DNA of 64,000 nt from Durusdinium trenchii (lineage: Eukaryota; Sar; Dinophyceae; Suessiales; Symbiodiniaceae): contig CAXAMN010023362.1 of assembly GCA_963970005.1 (NCBI GenBank), positions 467,112 to 531,111 on the forward strand, in the 5' to 3' direction. Position numbers and translations under genes: made by a program. A model generated the notes under the pieces. That model was not told the origin of the DNA. It searched no databases and saw only the letters and a list, made by a program, of their open reading frames with translations. Shown in pieces: positions 17,172-27,422 of the stretch (its first letter is position 1; each line of letters opens with the position of its first letter).

Positions 17172-19736
17172 TTACACCGCAGCCGGCTCTTGTGGCCGAT
17201 CAGGCAACGGATATTTTGTATTCTTCTGTTGGCTACTCTTGAATGAAGTGCGAAAAATGTGAAACATATAGCGTTCTGTACTGATCAACAATGCATCTAT
17301 ATTCACACAATCTCCTTTCGCGTAGAAAGGGCCCTTGTCCAACAGAAACATCACGTGAAGCATCCCTCGGTAGCAAATGAAGTAAAGATAGCATGCAATC
17401 AGTGGCCAGAATTGGATACATTCCGTTGTGTCTTCATACATCTTCGTGGGGTAGCCGATCAGTGCCAATCCCAGAAGAATGTTGGTTACTACAACCATCA
17501 TGACACGCACCATCTGGCTGATCCGCAGGTCTTGCATGTCGCTCAGCTGGGCCAGAATTCCACGCAGTTCGCAAATCTTTCGCATGAAGACGTCGGAGTC
17601 TGAACTCTGAACCCATCCACGTTCAAGCTCGTCATGCCACAATGTGCCCAGCCATGAAACCAGGGTGTCTCGTAACTTGGTACCTGCAAACTGAAGCTGC
17701 TGGCACTCGGCCTCCTTCAGAAGCCCAGCAGTGCGTAGGTCTTGAAGAACTTCATCCCCAGAGGCTCCAATGCTTGGTGCCAGCTTGAAATAGCCCAAAT
17801 AATGAATTGCATTGAGATATCTGTACCACTTGAAAAGCATCTGGCGCTGCTGTTTTCCAATCTGTGGATCGTTCACCTTCCGATAAGAAGTGGCAACCAC
17901 AAGCCCCACATCATGCAGCCGTCCTTGCACGCGGAACATAGTTCGAAGCCATTCGAGCCAGCGAGTTACATCTTGCCCAATCATGTAGGTAATGAAGAAG
18001 GTCGGCAAAAACTTGAAGTCATCGATCAAAACTGTTACGGTTTGCATGTCTGAAAGCCAGTTGGTGTACCAGTCTTCCACTTGAAGAAGCGGATCTACTT
18101 GCTTGTTGTTTTCCTTCGTGGCCCGAACTTCAGCCAAAAGTGCACCAACCATGCCAGTCGCCAAAGCAAAGGTGAGCGCACTAACAGCAATGTTTGCGAG
18201 GCCGGATGTGACAATGTAAATGAGGACCTGCAGGCTGCTGTGGAAGTATTGACGAAAACATGACGAAGCTTGTGGAGGAATCATGGCCCGGCCAGAGTCT
18301 TCACAAAAGTCTTCCTCATCACGGAAAAAGCTCATAAATCCCATAGAACCTTTCAAAAGGGCCATCTTCACTTCAACGAAGGATGCGCTTCTTGAGGCAA
18401 CAAGTTTGGAGGTGAAATCTGGAGTCGTGTAACTGGCACGATCATTCATGCGTCTCTGAATGTCACTGAGATCCGTGGGCTCCCAGTTCGGGTTCTGGGC
18501 TGGCGGCCTGGTACACCATCGCTTGCAGGCCTTTAGGCTCTTGAGCAAATACTTCTCCGTAAAGGCCACCGTCACAGCAGCCAGGAAAAATAAGTAGAAG
18601 GTTGGAAAGCACCCCGACATGGGAGGGAATTCACGGATAAAATCCACTTGCTTGCTGAATCTGATCCAGCCTCCCCACTTAGAACTTCCGGTCTCTTGCA
18701 ACCACCTGCAGGCGGCTTGATAAGCATCACCATCATGCTGCCGCCAAAGATCAAAGAGTCTGTCATAGCTCTCCTTGTCAAGGCGGAAGCGCTCGGCAAA
18801 ATATGCTGCGTCTCCTTCTGTCACGAATGCTGGGGAGGCAACGATCAGCAAGCGCTTGGCTTCAAGATGGCAACTGAAGCCGCCGTCAGGAGAAGAGCTT
18901 TCGGTGGAGTTGCATCCATACCGCTTGGGTGAAAATTGGATGGGCACGAAAGCACTGCTTGGGACACCGTCAACTCCCTCAGATGGGAAGTGGTGCTGGA
19001 ACAAAATATTTCTTTTTGATGCAAAGGCATTCCATACTGCTACCTGCTTGGAAAGTGGGGTCAAGTAAACAGTAGACAGTGGCAATCCATTGTTGGCAAT
19101 TTGTTGCTCCATCACCCCCTGGCTGTAGTGAGGATAATCGTGCAACACCTGACCCACGCAGCGGACCTCCTCTCTACAATGCGGGGGTTGCCACACAAAG
19201 TCAGTGCAGTTCCACCTTTGATCTCTGCAAAGGTTGCCCGGATCAGCAAATGACTCTCCTTGCTGAAATGCATCACTCGCAAACACCCATGACATCTGTG
19301 GAGTTTGTAGATACTGGTAAAATTCTGCTTCAGGGAAGCGGTCAATTGTGTGCTTCAGTGTGTGTATGCCGTCATATGCAAGCATGGAGTGGCTGCCCAC
19401 AACCTCTGCTGAATCACTTCGAACCCATCGTTGTAGCTCCTCTGCTTTCCCTCCTTGCCACACCTCAAAGTTCACATCTGCCTCCCCAAGGGACAAGGCT
19501 CTGAAATCATCAAGGGGAGAGGCTTTAGGTCGGTGCCATTCAACATCGTACATCAGGACATTCTCCAGAAGAATGGATGCAACTTCAGACACCAATTCAT
19601 GAGAAACCCAAGCACGTCTCATGATTTTGAGCGTCTTCTGCTGCTTTGGCCTCGCTGGAATGTCCAAAGAACATTTCTTTGCAGCCCCAACGCCAACGAC
19701 TGCAAACTGAATTGTGAACCATAGGAGCCGACTCAT
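17172..19736 (-). CDS. Betaine-binding-type domain fused to bestrophin-like channel
   Basis: An uninterrupted frame of 854 residues from the ATG at 19736; an in-frame GTG six codons earlier is a less likely start. Residue numbers here count from that GTG. Residues 7-25 form a signal peptide (SRLLWFTIQFAVVGVGAA). Residues about 45-368 match the OpuAC-type substrate-binding fold of glycine betaine ABC transporters: WVSHELVSEVASILLE at the start, EADVNFEVWQGG, NNGLPLSTVYL, and the typical end AACRWLQETGSSKWGGWI. Residues 382-403 span a membrane. Residues about 505-835 resemble bestrophin anion channels: paired hydrophobic segments, FLPTFFITYMIGQDVTRWLEW, RYLNAIHYLGYF followed by LRTAGLLKEAE, and GPFYAKGDCVNIDALL where bestrophins have NPFGEDDDDFE. 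The acidic calcium clasp is largely missing. The binding domain should face outward or into a lumen, possibly gating or feeding the channel. The fusion reading is inferred from motifs. Confidence 0.78.
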   Translation of the reverse strand: MSRLLWFTIQFAVVGVGAAKKCSLDIPARPKQQKTLKIMRRAWVSHELVSEVASILLENVLMYDVEWHRPKASPLDDFRALSLGEADVNFEVWQGGKAEELQRWVRSDSAEVVGSHSMLAYDGIHTLKHTIDRFPEAEFYQYLQTPQMSWVFASDAFQQGESFADPGNLCRDQRWNCTDFVWQPPHCREEVRCVGQVLHDYPHYSQGVMEQQIANNGLPLSTVYLTPLSKQVAVWNAFASKRNILFQHHFPSEGVDGVPSSAFVPIQFSPKRYGCNSTESSSPDGGFSCHLEAKRLLIVASPAFVTEGDAAYFAERFRLDKESYDRLFDLWRQHDGDAYQAACRWLQETGSSKWGGWIRFSKQVDFIREFPPMSGCFPTFYLFFLAAVTVAFTEKYLLKSLKACKRWCTRPPAQNPNWEPTDLSDIQRRMNDRASYTTPDFTSKLVASRSASFVEVKMALLKGSMGFMSFFRDEEDFCEDSGRAMIPPQASSCFRQYFHSSLQVLIYIVTSGLANIAVSALTFALATGMVGALLAEVRATKENNKQVDPLLQVEDWYTNWLSDMQTVTVLIDDFKFLPTFFITYMIGQDVTRWLEWLRTMFRVQGRLHDVGLVVATSYRKVNDPQIGKQQRQMLFKWYRYLNAIHYLGYFKLAPSIGASGDEVLQDLRTAGLLKEAECQQLQFAGTKLRDTLVSWLGTLWHDELERGWVQSSDSDVFMRKICELRGILAQLSDMQDLRISQMVRVMMVVVTNILLGLALIGYPTKMYEDTTECIQFWPLIACYLYFICYRGMLHVMFLLDKGPFYAKGDCVNIDALLISTERYMFHIFRTSFKSSQQKNTKYPLPDRPQEPAAV

Positions 19737-19787
19737 GTGTGTCCACGTCAACACGGTCGGCCGAAAAAAACTACTTGCATCTATTTG

Positions 19788-20147
19788 TCACGTTCGGACA
19801 GTTGACTTATGAATTGAGCCGACAAAAGATCGAAAGCAACATAAAGCAACCAATGCCACCAAAGGAAGCTTGAAAGGCTGCGAAACGACTTGCAATCGCG
19901 AATCGTGACTGTGGTTCGCCTCGGCCGGAGGCCTAAGGTGCAACCCACAATAACACTGAAAATCCAAGGGCTGAACCCAGCGCGAGGCAACAACTTCTGG
20001 CGTAAAGGAAACCATGAAGGCAACGGATTCGCGCGGCGCGACTGTGATCGGTAGCTGGCAATCTTGCACCTGCAAAGTATTGGCCCGTGACGAGTGAGCA
20101 TTGACAGCTTGGAATCGGAAGGATGGAATATGGAGGTGGACGACCAT
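19788..20147 (-). CDS. TMEM131-like protein, C-terminal exon
   Basis: The frame reads LQVQDCQLPITVAPRES then VAFMVSFTPEVVASRWVQPL, which aligns well with the last immunoglobulin-like (ASH/PapD-like) domain of TMEM131 (an NCQ segment, then FTPDFTASR in the animal protein). A hydrophobic segment KLPLVALVALCCF follows near the end, as TMEM131 has a membrane helix there. Upstream of the ATG the same frame continues with IGGIPGCSAFGFEA back to about 20250, again TMEM131-like, but a TAA at 20160-20162 interrupts it. Either a very short intron or a mutation is present. TMEM131 proteins work in the secretory pathway in collagen cargo handling in animals; the role in a protist is unknown. The stop lies 51 bp from the ATG of the next gene on the same strand. 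Confidence 0.6.
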   Translation of the reverse strand: MVVHLHIPSFRFQAVNAHSSRANTLQVQDCQLPITVAPRESVAFMVSFTPEVVASRWVQPLDFQCYCGLHLRPPAEANHSHDSRLQVVSQPFKLPLVALVALCCFRSFVGSIHKSTVRT

Positions 20148-20259
20148 TTCTGGCCGGGGTTACAAAATTCCTGCAAACGCGGTGAGCCATATTTCCCGTG
20201 CCTCAAAGCCGAAGGCGCTACATCCTGGGATGCCACCAATGTCGATCTGGGCCACCTCA

Positions 20260-23200
20260 TAGTGTCAAGCGCACAAACATCCCGCTGCATTCTCCCAAGA
20301 CGTCCAGGTGAGACATGCTGCTCGTGCAACAACACCACAAGCAAAGCCACCTCAACGGGGAGCTCACAGTCGTTTGTAGCGACAATGCTGCGCGTCACGG
20401 CCAGGCGGCGTTGCCGCCACCATGGCTTGGACCTCAAGTGTTGTAAGTCTGGCTTCGAACAAGGCAAACAAACACTGAAGATGGACTCAGAAGGACCTTT
20501 TGAAAAGCATGCTGCCATGCGACCCTTTCTCACTGTCCTCGACTGCACCTGAAGGCAAGCGAAAAAAGGCTCTGTGGTCCGCAACTTCCCTTCGAAGGAT
20601 CGGCTTCTAGATGTTGCCGAGATGCTTTCTGTTTGGTTTGCGGTCATCCAGGAAAGCCACCCAGACTTGCTGACGTAGAGATCATCCTGACGTTTGCAAA
20701 AATGATGGGAAACACGTAAACATAGGACGTAGGAATGTTTGCGCATGCTTGCACAACTTAGTTGTCACTCCCAGCAAAACAAGACAGGGTCCCTTCAACG
20801 CCCCTCAGAATCCTATTTTTTGATCCCTCGTCATCGTTTTCATCCTTTGCATGACATTCTCATCGGTTTCACCAAAAAAACATAGGTTTCACAGCATTGT
20901 CATCGAATCAAATCACCATATCGTTGAGTTGGGGTCGGGGTGGAGTGGTACAAGTAGGGGGGCATCTTAACATTATCGGATCATGAGATTGTCAAGCAAC
21001 TTGACTTTACCGTGGTCTAACGACAAAAAGGAGTGCGAGTGCTGGGCATGTGGTCTTGGAGGTCATGTTTGCATGTTGCAGACTTGTTGGGCTACTTGTC
21101 CAAAACTTTTTGGAGGTTTTAATAAGATTTGATTTAGTAAGATTTAATAAGCACATTAAGCACATCCAAAAAATCAATGTAGCGTTTCAAACCACAGGGC
21201 CGCGAAAAGGGCATTCTGCGGTGCAAATCTCTACCTAGTCAGGCATGTTTGATGGCCGAGCATCTGATTCATTCAATCTGAGTTTGCCAAGGTTTTGCAA
21301 ACCTGCAAACTAAATGCGCATGGGCATGGCAGGTCAGGGTGATCAATATGGTGTACGCCGCGGTTGTTTTTGATCAAACCTGTTGACTGACCTGACCCAT
21401 CTTCCTCTTCAGCAAAATCTGAGATCGTCAAATTGAATTCCTCAGCTTCTGTCGCTGGAAGCGGTCACAACGGTCACAACACAATCAACACATATATTCG
21501 CCCCGTCATCGCCAGTCAAACCTCCCAACCCGAGAATGCAACATCACCCTTTGGGGCAGAGTTCTCCACAATATGTTGATCTTCGTTTGTGCCAAGCAGC
21601 TAGGACCCCTTCAGGAAACACTAGCCGGCTCGAGCCACCATGTCCATTCAGCTCCACTGGATGCAAGGTGGTGAGGTTGTTTCGCACATAGAGTGTGGTC
21701 CGGAACCTAGCAAAAATAGCAACCAAAAAAACTATATTATGCACATAAAGAGACTGAGAGAGAGAGAGGGGAAAAAAAACAAACAAACAAAAGTACATAT
21801 TTATCATATTTTCATATCAAACATACCAATAAAGACTTCAAAACCCCAAAAGTTCAAAAGGCCAAACAAACCGCAAAGAACTGCGTGCTGCTGGGAAGCT
21901 GCGCGTGCTGGAAAGGCTCGAAAATGACTGGTCCTATTGAAGCTTCGCCATATGGTTCCACATGCCAGATCTGTCAGCGCAGGCAGCGGGCTCCACAAAT
22001 TAAAAGAAGGATTCACTTCATATGCGAGCAAACCATCGACTCGAACGCGCTTCTTGTGTGCTGGCGCGACCGAACTTCAACAAGTAACCAATAATAGCCT
22101 CCAATGAGTCCCTGGATATAAATCAATCATTCGGCTGACTGAAGGAGCAACATGGTGCCTGTCCCTCCGCTTCTGGCCCCAAATGAAAAGCTCGTCCACC
22201 CTCGCAGTCTGCCGCCAGAGCTGAAGACCAGGTTGCGTCCTCCAGAACGCAGAGTCCAATTCATGATCCAAAATGATAGCCCATGCCTTAGCATACCTAT
22301 ACCCTCAATACCGGCAAGAATAATAATGTATTATATATTCCTGGTGCCTTCCAGTCTGAATTCAAACTATTATTCTTGGGACTCAGCAGTTCGTGGGATA
22401 ATATTTTGAAGCAATTTATATGATAGCAAATGGTATACCCCAGGCATCATGGAATAGTTATTTGAACAATACATACAATATTTAAGAATTGTACAATCTC
22501 TCTAGTAGGATGCCTGAAGACTATGACCAAATCCATGAGATAAGCTTTTCAGGCTGAAACCAGTTTTGCAATATTCTTTCTCCTCAACCCCACAAGCATC
22601 TTCTGTCTGAGTCTATTTTTTGCAAATCTTGATGAGGTGCAAATCATCACAGATACTGCTTCACTTGAGCAGCAAGTTACCAAAAAAAGGTACAAAGTTC
22701 ATCAAACTCAAAGCAGTAGTGTCCAGCAATCTCTATATACAATACATTGCTAAGCTTCTATGTGATAATTATTCTGGCACACCATAAGCCGCATACCTAT
22801 GCAGGAAAATTATTCCAGAAAAATTATTCCAGCAACTGACGGTACCCCCAGGAATAATTTCCCAAGGTATGGGGTATCAAACATGTGTGCCTGTCTGTCT
22901 CCCTCCTTCCTCCCTGGCTGGCTGGCCGGCTGGCTAGCTCGCTGGCTGGCTGGCTGTCTGTCTGCCTGCCTGTTTGCATAGGTCTACGTATGTCAGTATG
23001 TCTATGTATGTATATTTATGCGTGTATGTGTATGCGCATGCATCTGCATCTGTGTGTGCATGTGTGCGTGTAGGTGTATATGTGTATGTGTGTATGTGTC
23101 CGTCTGTCTGTCTCTGTCTCTGTCTCTGTCTCTGTCTGTATGTATGTTTGTATGCATGTGTGTGCATGTGTATGTGCAGGGAGCCCGCTGGCCAGGTCAC

Positions 23201-23440
23201 AGAAATCTTCGCGTTTGCCAGGTTTGGTCCAGGCCAGGCTTCCCACACACAGCCCAGTTGGACGATCACCTTCACCTTGACATGCGTGGCCAGTGTGCAG
23301 AGACCATGAAAGAAAGCTCCGGCTTTGGTACCCGGGCGCAATTCCAACGATGGTCCCTTTGTGTATCTCACGCCAGGCCGTGATGGGGGTGGATGTCGGT
23401 GGGTTCAAGGTTGAGCCAGCCATGCCTCACGACGACTCCA
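20260..23440. other. Gene-poor stretch
   Basis: No supported gene apart from a minus-strand open frame to 20746, part of which may be upstream TMEM131-like sequence. Between 21.0 and 22.9 kb the sequence is AT-richer and full of stops in all frames. From 22.9 kb it turns into mixed microsatellite DNA. Confidence 0.45.
22897..23178. repeat. Compound microsatellite
   Basis: Successive blocks of GGCT/GCTG, TGTATG, GTGTATGTGTG and CTGTCTCTGTCT repeats merge into each other. The long open frames in this block on both strands are only the repeat read through. Confidence 0.9.
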
Positions 23441-23444
23441 TTGA

Positions 23445-23850
23445 TCATGGTGCCCCTTTTGGGGGCCAGAACAATAGTTTGTTATCCACGAGATGTTGGC
23501 CCAGTCCCTGGTTGGCCCAACCCTTTCCATGTGATTTCATCCCAGTAGCTGTCCGGGTGGTCTGGACATGGTCCACCATGCAGCTTCCTTCCCGTATCTC
23601 AGCCTTTGGGACTTCAGCCACAAAATGTGAAGCATCACCTTCAACATCCTTCCATGGAACATTCAGCTTTGGAGGTCCACCTTCCGCAAGCTCCAGTGAA
23701 GCTTGGACTGCGTCTTTGATAGCGCCGCAGGGCCCCACGGTTCTCTGTTGAACTCAGCCACAGGCACACATCCCAGTGAAAGCTCGCCAAGAGCGTTTGC
23801 CAACTGGTTCCGAAGCAGAAGGTCTGTGGAGGCAACTGCATCATAGGATC
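23445..23850 (-). CDS. Unassigned minus-strand exon(s)
   Basis: One frame reads VQASLELAEGGPPKLNVPW, DASHFVAEVPKAEIREGS and ANQGLGQHLVDNKLLFWPP, a normal soluble-protein composition. An overlapping frame upstream reads ASTDLLLRNQLANALGEL and PVAEFNREPWGP. The two join at a shared GGGGCCC segment near 23735, so an intron or a frameshift lies there. No family is recognised. If the TMEM131-like gene is continuous, this lies inside one of its introns. Confidence 0.35.
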
Positions 23851-24283
23851 ACCACCCCTTTGCAGGCGGGACCTCCTGATGTGTAACTCATAATTTCCTA
23901 TGGTATTGACCTGTCAAACGTAATATTACAGGTTTCAAGTAGACCGATGGCGCACCTGAAAATTGCAATATAAACTATAATTTTCAGGCATGCGTATGAG
24001 CCAACGTAGGAACCTCCCCTTTCTTCAGCTTACATGTTTTAAGAACATGTAAGTTACATTTTTCAGGCTGGGAGATCTGTGCACTGAACGCATGAAAGGG
24101 AAAAGTATAAGCTGATGATGTGAGGCCAATGAAAAAGCGTGCGCACATTCGCAAAGTGGCAAGAAACCACAGCATGTGCACATATCATCCTTTACTTTGT
24201 TTGTTGCTTCTCTTCTACTCTACTGGAGAATGAATTCATGGACACGTGCCTGTTATTCTGCCTCTCTCCTTTTCAAAGTTACA

Positions 24284-24650
24284 TGTGATCACCCCCCTCA
24301 AAATATAGGAAGTGAAGTGGGGAGGACCTCAAAAAATGTATGTTACATTTTTCACCACCTCCCCCAATCTGTTTTTTTATGTACCGGTGTATGCTTGTTG
24401 TTTCAGTCATTGCTGGGAATGTTATGAATCTGACCTGGATATTCTCCCGTACAACGCCAAATCTTTGGGGGGAGAACGTCCCTGACTGTAGTTCTAGAGA
24501 TTCCTTGGCAATTCCTGCGGTGGCCCCCCCTTCAACGTGATATCGATTTTTGCCTCGGCAGGTCACCTCATATACATTTTTAACCACCTCAAAAAATGTA
24601 AGTTTCACATTACGAGGCCCCCTCCAATTTTGAAGGTTAAGGAGGGGTGA
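24284..24650. mobile_element. Degenerate fold-back element
   Basis: The left end reads ATCACCCCCCTCAAAATA and the right end GAGGGGTGAT, which are roughly inverted. ACCTCAAAAAATGTA occurs at about 24328 and 24584, and each is followed by a TTACATTTTT or TTTCACATTA partner. Pairing is imperfect. It resembles an old non-autonomous element of about 365 bp without a transposase. Confidence 0.35.
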
Positions 24651-24717
24651 TACCGGGCCAGCCGCAAGAGGACTGGGCCAAGGGGCGAAGCGGCCTTCAA
24701 GGCTAGGCTGCCATGTG

Positions 24718-25236
24718 TCAGCTTGTGTCACTGGAGCTGGAAAAAGTGCTTCGCGCGGTGGTTGCATCTGTGCGTGCTGCCCCGGATTGCAAAAAGTCTG
24801 AGCCTTCACATGACAGAGTGTCATCGTCAGGCACCGGAGTGTTCAAAACCAAACTGAAAGTGTGCCAAAAGACTGTGTTACTCGCACTGCCTCTCTCAGT
24901 TTTCCTGCGATTGGTGGGGTCTGACGCCCAAACTTGATACAAAGGTCTCAACAGCCGTTGGGAATTGGTCAGCTTCCATGGCTTCTTCAAGGTTGTGAGG
25001 TGAACTAGGTTCACTGCCTTCATGCAGTCCTCCTCCGGAAGGCCCTGCTCCTGTGGCTTCATGGCATCAAGGCGGGTTTGGAGTTGGGTCTTCCGCAATC
25101 CGCACCGTGCGCATCTGATGTTGGGCTTCATCTTGTCGGTCCAGATCCCATTGCCACAGTTTACCTTTGCAGACAGTGTCGGCCGGCACCAAGGACAGGC
25201 CTTGGAGGGGCTGTCTGTTGAAGCACCAGTGACCAA
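24718..25236 (-). CDS. Cys-rich hypothetical protein exon
   Basis: A 172-residue frame with two CX2C pairs, CPWC near residue 14 and CARC near residue 42, separated by about 25 residues and with another Cys between them. This spacing suits a treble-clef or ribbon zinc site. It is followed by a charged helical part (TRLDAMKPQEQGLPEEDCMKA) and a Ser/Thr-rich tail. No named family is recognised. The initiating Met is not supported by context, so this may be an internal exon. Confidence 0.4.
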   Translation of the reverse strand: MVTGASTDSPSKACPWCRPTLSAKVNCGNGIWTDKMKPNIRCARCGLRKTQLQTRLDAMKPQEQGLPEEDCMKAVNLVHLTTLKKPWKLTNSQRLLRPLYQVWASDPTNRRKTERGSASNTVFWHTFSLVLNTPVPDDDTLSCEGSDFLQSGAARTDATTARSTFSSSSDTS

Positions 25237-25469
25237 GAGGAAGTCCCGCAGGTTAAGACGCCAAAGAAATTATAGTTCGGGAGGAAGAGGTGCCCTGGTC
25301 CTTTTCCTCCACTATCGCGGGCAAAGGAGAAAGTAAAGGAGGAATTCAATGGCGCCGCCACCCTGAAAATTATCGATCCATCGGAATCCATCGTATGGTG
25401 CGACGCCGCGTGGGGCGCACCAGCAGGGCTTTATGGGGCTGCCTGCTTGAGACCTTGAACATCTTGAGC

Positions 25470-25690
25470 CATGTATGTATGTAGGTATGTATGGTATGGT
25501 ATGGTATGGAATGGAATGGAATGCAACGCAACGCAACGCAATGTAATGTAATGAATGTGTGCATGTATGTGTGCATGTATGTATGTATGTATGTGTGTGT
25601 ATATATGTGTATATGTAAATGTATTATGAGTATGTACGTCTGTCTGTCTGTCTGTCTGTATGTATGTATGTATGCACGTTGTGTGATGTA
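25470..25690. repeat. Microsatellite with stepwise unit changes
   Basis: GTATGTAT units give way to ATGGT, then ATGGA, then ACGCA, then ATGTA pentamers, then back to TGTATG tetramers and a TCTG block at about 25640-25658. Each block differs from the one before by one or two bases. Confidence 0.9.
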
Positions 25691-25721
25691 TTATGTGCAA
25701 TCCGGGTCGCGGTTCACGGCG

Positions 25722-25985
25722 GCCACTCAGCCACTCAAGATCCTGACCGGCCACTCAGCCACTCAGCCACTCAAGATCCTGAGTGGCTGAGCGGCTCGAA
25801 GAAAGCCTGAGTTGCTGAGTGGCAGGAAGAAAAGCCTGAGTGGCTGAGTGGCTGACAGGAAGAAATGTCTGAGTGGCTGAGAGAAGACAAGCCTGAGTGG
25901 CTGAGTGGCTGACAGGAAGAAAAGTCTGAGTGAGTGGCTGACAGGAAGGAAAGCCTGAGTAGCTGAGTGGCTGGTGCCGAGTGGC
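25722..25985. repeat. Tandem GTGGCTGA...CAGGAAGAAA repeat, locus 1
   Basis: The unit is about 31 bp (CCTGAGTGGCTGAGTGGCTG followed by ACAGGAAGAAA) repeated with variation about seven times. The left end (25722-25785) holds the unit in inverted orientation (CCACTCAGCCACTCAAGATC), so the block has a switch point near 25780. The same unit occurs at 27283-27422 in the other orientation and at 31577-31636. Confidence 0.85.
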
Positions 25986-26200
25986 TGGGCGGAGGTGGTG
26001 GTAGTAGTAGTAGCAGAAGTAGTAGCAGCAGCAGCAGCAGTAGGAGTAGGAGTAGGAGTAGTAGGAGTAGGAGTAGCAGCAGCAGGAGCAGTAGCAGTAG
26101 TTCTATTATTGGTAGTAGGAGTGGTCGGAGCAGTGGAAGTGGTAGTCGTAGTGGTAGTAAGAGTAGCAGTGGCAGTAGCAGTAGCCACTGTAGGAGGAGG
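25986..26200. repeat. Trinucleotide repeat (AGT/AGC/AGG)
   Basis: About 215 bp of imperfect AGTAGTAGC, AGGAGT and AGCAGC triplets. Long open frames rich in Ser, Leu or Thr here are translation of the repeat only. Confidence 0.9.
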
Positions 26201-26727
26201 AGGTCCAAAGCTAGCCGAAGCGCACGGGAGGTGTTTGTTTCCACGCAGCATTCATTGAGCTCGTGTACCCATACGGAAAGCTAGGGTTCGAGCTGGATTT
26301 CCATGGCACTCAGCCGGGTTTAGAAATGCAAGGTATAATATTGAAAACAGAAATGACTGTGGAAATCCTCCGTTTCTGAAACGGATCCGGCTGCTGTTCC
26401 ACTATCATTCGCAGTGGACGCGAAATCAGTCGGCAAGTGAGCTGCAGCACACGAATGATGGTGACGCGCGTGCTTCATAAACAGCACTGGGCTGATTGCT
26501 CCTTGGAGCACGGGGCCTATTTTTCTTGGGGTGTAAAGTAACAGTTGTCAGCAGCTCTTTCGCGCAATGAGGATCGGCAAGGCTTTGGCTGCAAAGCGCA
26601 AGCACACACATAGAGCTACGGAGCCCTCACGGGGGAGTCGCATGTGCAGCACCCTACATCCTAACATCCACCTGGACACGTTAGCAGACACTCGCATACC
26701 TAAGCACGAAAATATAAGGAATAGAAT

Positions 26728-27125
26728 GTCTTGACGAAACAGCTGGTGAGATGTTATTGCAAATCTGGGGGTTAAATTTACCACCCGCTGTTGTATGCAT
26801 TGGGTCGGAAATAGAAGTAAGCATTTCTGGCATCACAAGGAATGTAAATGCACCAGGCCCTCCGTAGTGCAGGATAGGTCTTCGAAAAAGGTATATGGAC
26901 CAGAGTGCCTTGACGAAATAGCTGGTTTATTGTTATAGCGAATCTGGTGGGTAAATTTGCCCCCCGCTTTTGTACGCGTTGGGTCGGAAATAGGGGTAAA
27001 CATTTCTGGCATCACAAGGAGTGTAAATGCACTAGGGCGTCCGTAGTGCAGGATAAGTCGTTATGGCAAATCTAAAAGGTAAAATTTACCTCTCGCTTTT
27101 GTACGCATTGGGCCAAAAAGTGTAT
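26728..27125. repeat. Tandem repeat of about 180 bp, 2.4 copies
   Basis: CTTGACGAAAC(A)GCTGG at 26730 recurs at 26910. The copies share GTTGGGTCGGAAATAG, CATTTCTGGCATCACAAGG and CCGTAGTGCAGGATA. A third partial copy starts at about 27060 (GTTATGGCAAATCT) and lacks about 52 bp. Copies differ by about 10-15 percent, so the array is not recent. Confidence 0.8.
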
Positions 27126-27282
27126 ACAAAGCTGTTGGAGAAAGAGGGTGCTTTAGCCAAAGGAGACAGGCTTCGGTTTTTGCGTCGGCTTTGACTCCAA
27201 CAGAACCGCTGTCCAACTCTACAAGTACGGATCAGCTACTACCAATACTACTGACTACTTCTACTACGACGACTACTCCACA

Positions 27283-27422
27283 CCAGCCACTCAACTACTC
27301 AGCCGCTCAAGCATTTCTTCCTGTCAGCCACTCACCCACTCAGACATTTCTTCCTGTCAACCACTCAGCCACTCAACCACTCAAGATTTTGTGCCTGTAA
27401 CCACTCAGGATTTTGTTCCTGT
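27283..27422. repeat. Tandem GTGGCTGA...CAGGAAGAAA repeat, locus 2 (inverted)
   Basis: CAGCCACTCA and TTTCTTCCTGTCA units are the reverse complement of the array at 25722-25985. Confidence 0.8.

Noticed and set aside
19781-20746. A 321-codon minus frame overlapping the TMEM131-like exon
   Set aside because: The overlapping shorter frame carries the recognisable domain; the longer frame is mostly an out-of-phase reading.
22934-23423. Open frames of 110-145 codons on both strands
   Set aside because: Most of their length is CA/TG and TCTG microsatellite, giving His/Thr or Cys/Val runs.
25763-26284. Long open frames rich in Ser, Leu, Thr or Ala
   Set aside because: They are translations of trinucleotide and 31-bp tandem repeats, open in several frames on both strands.
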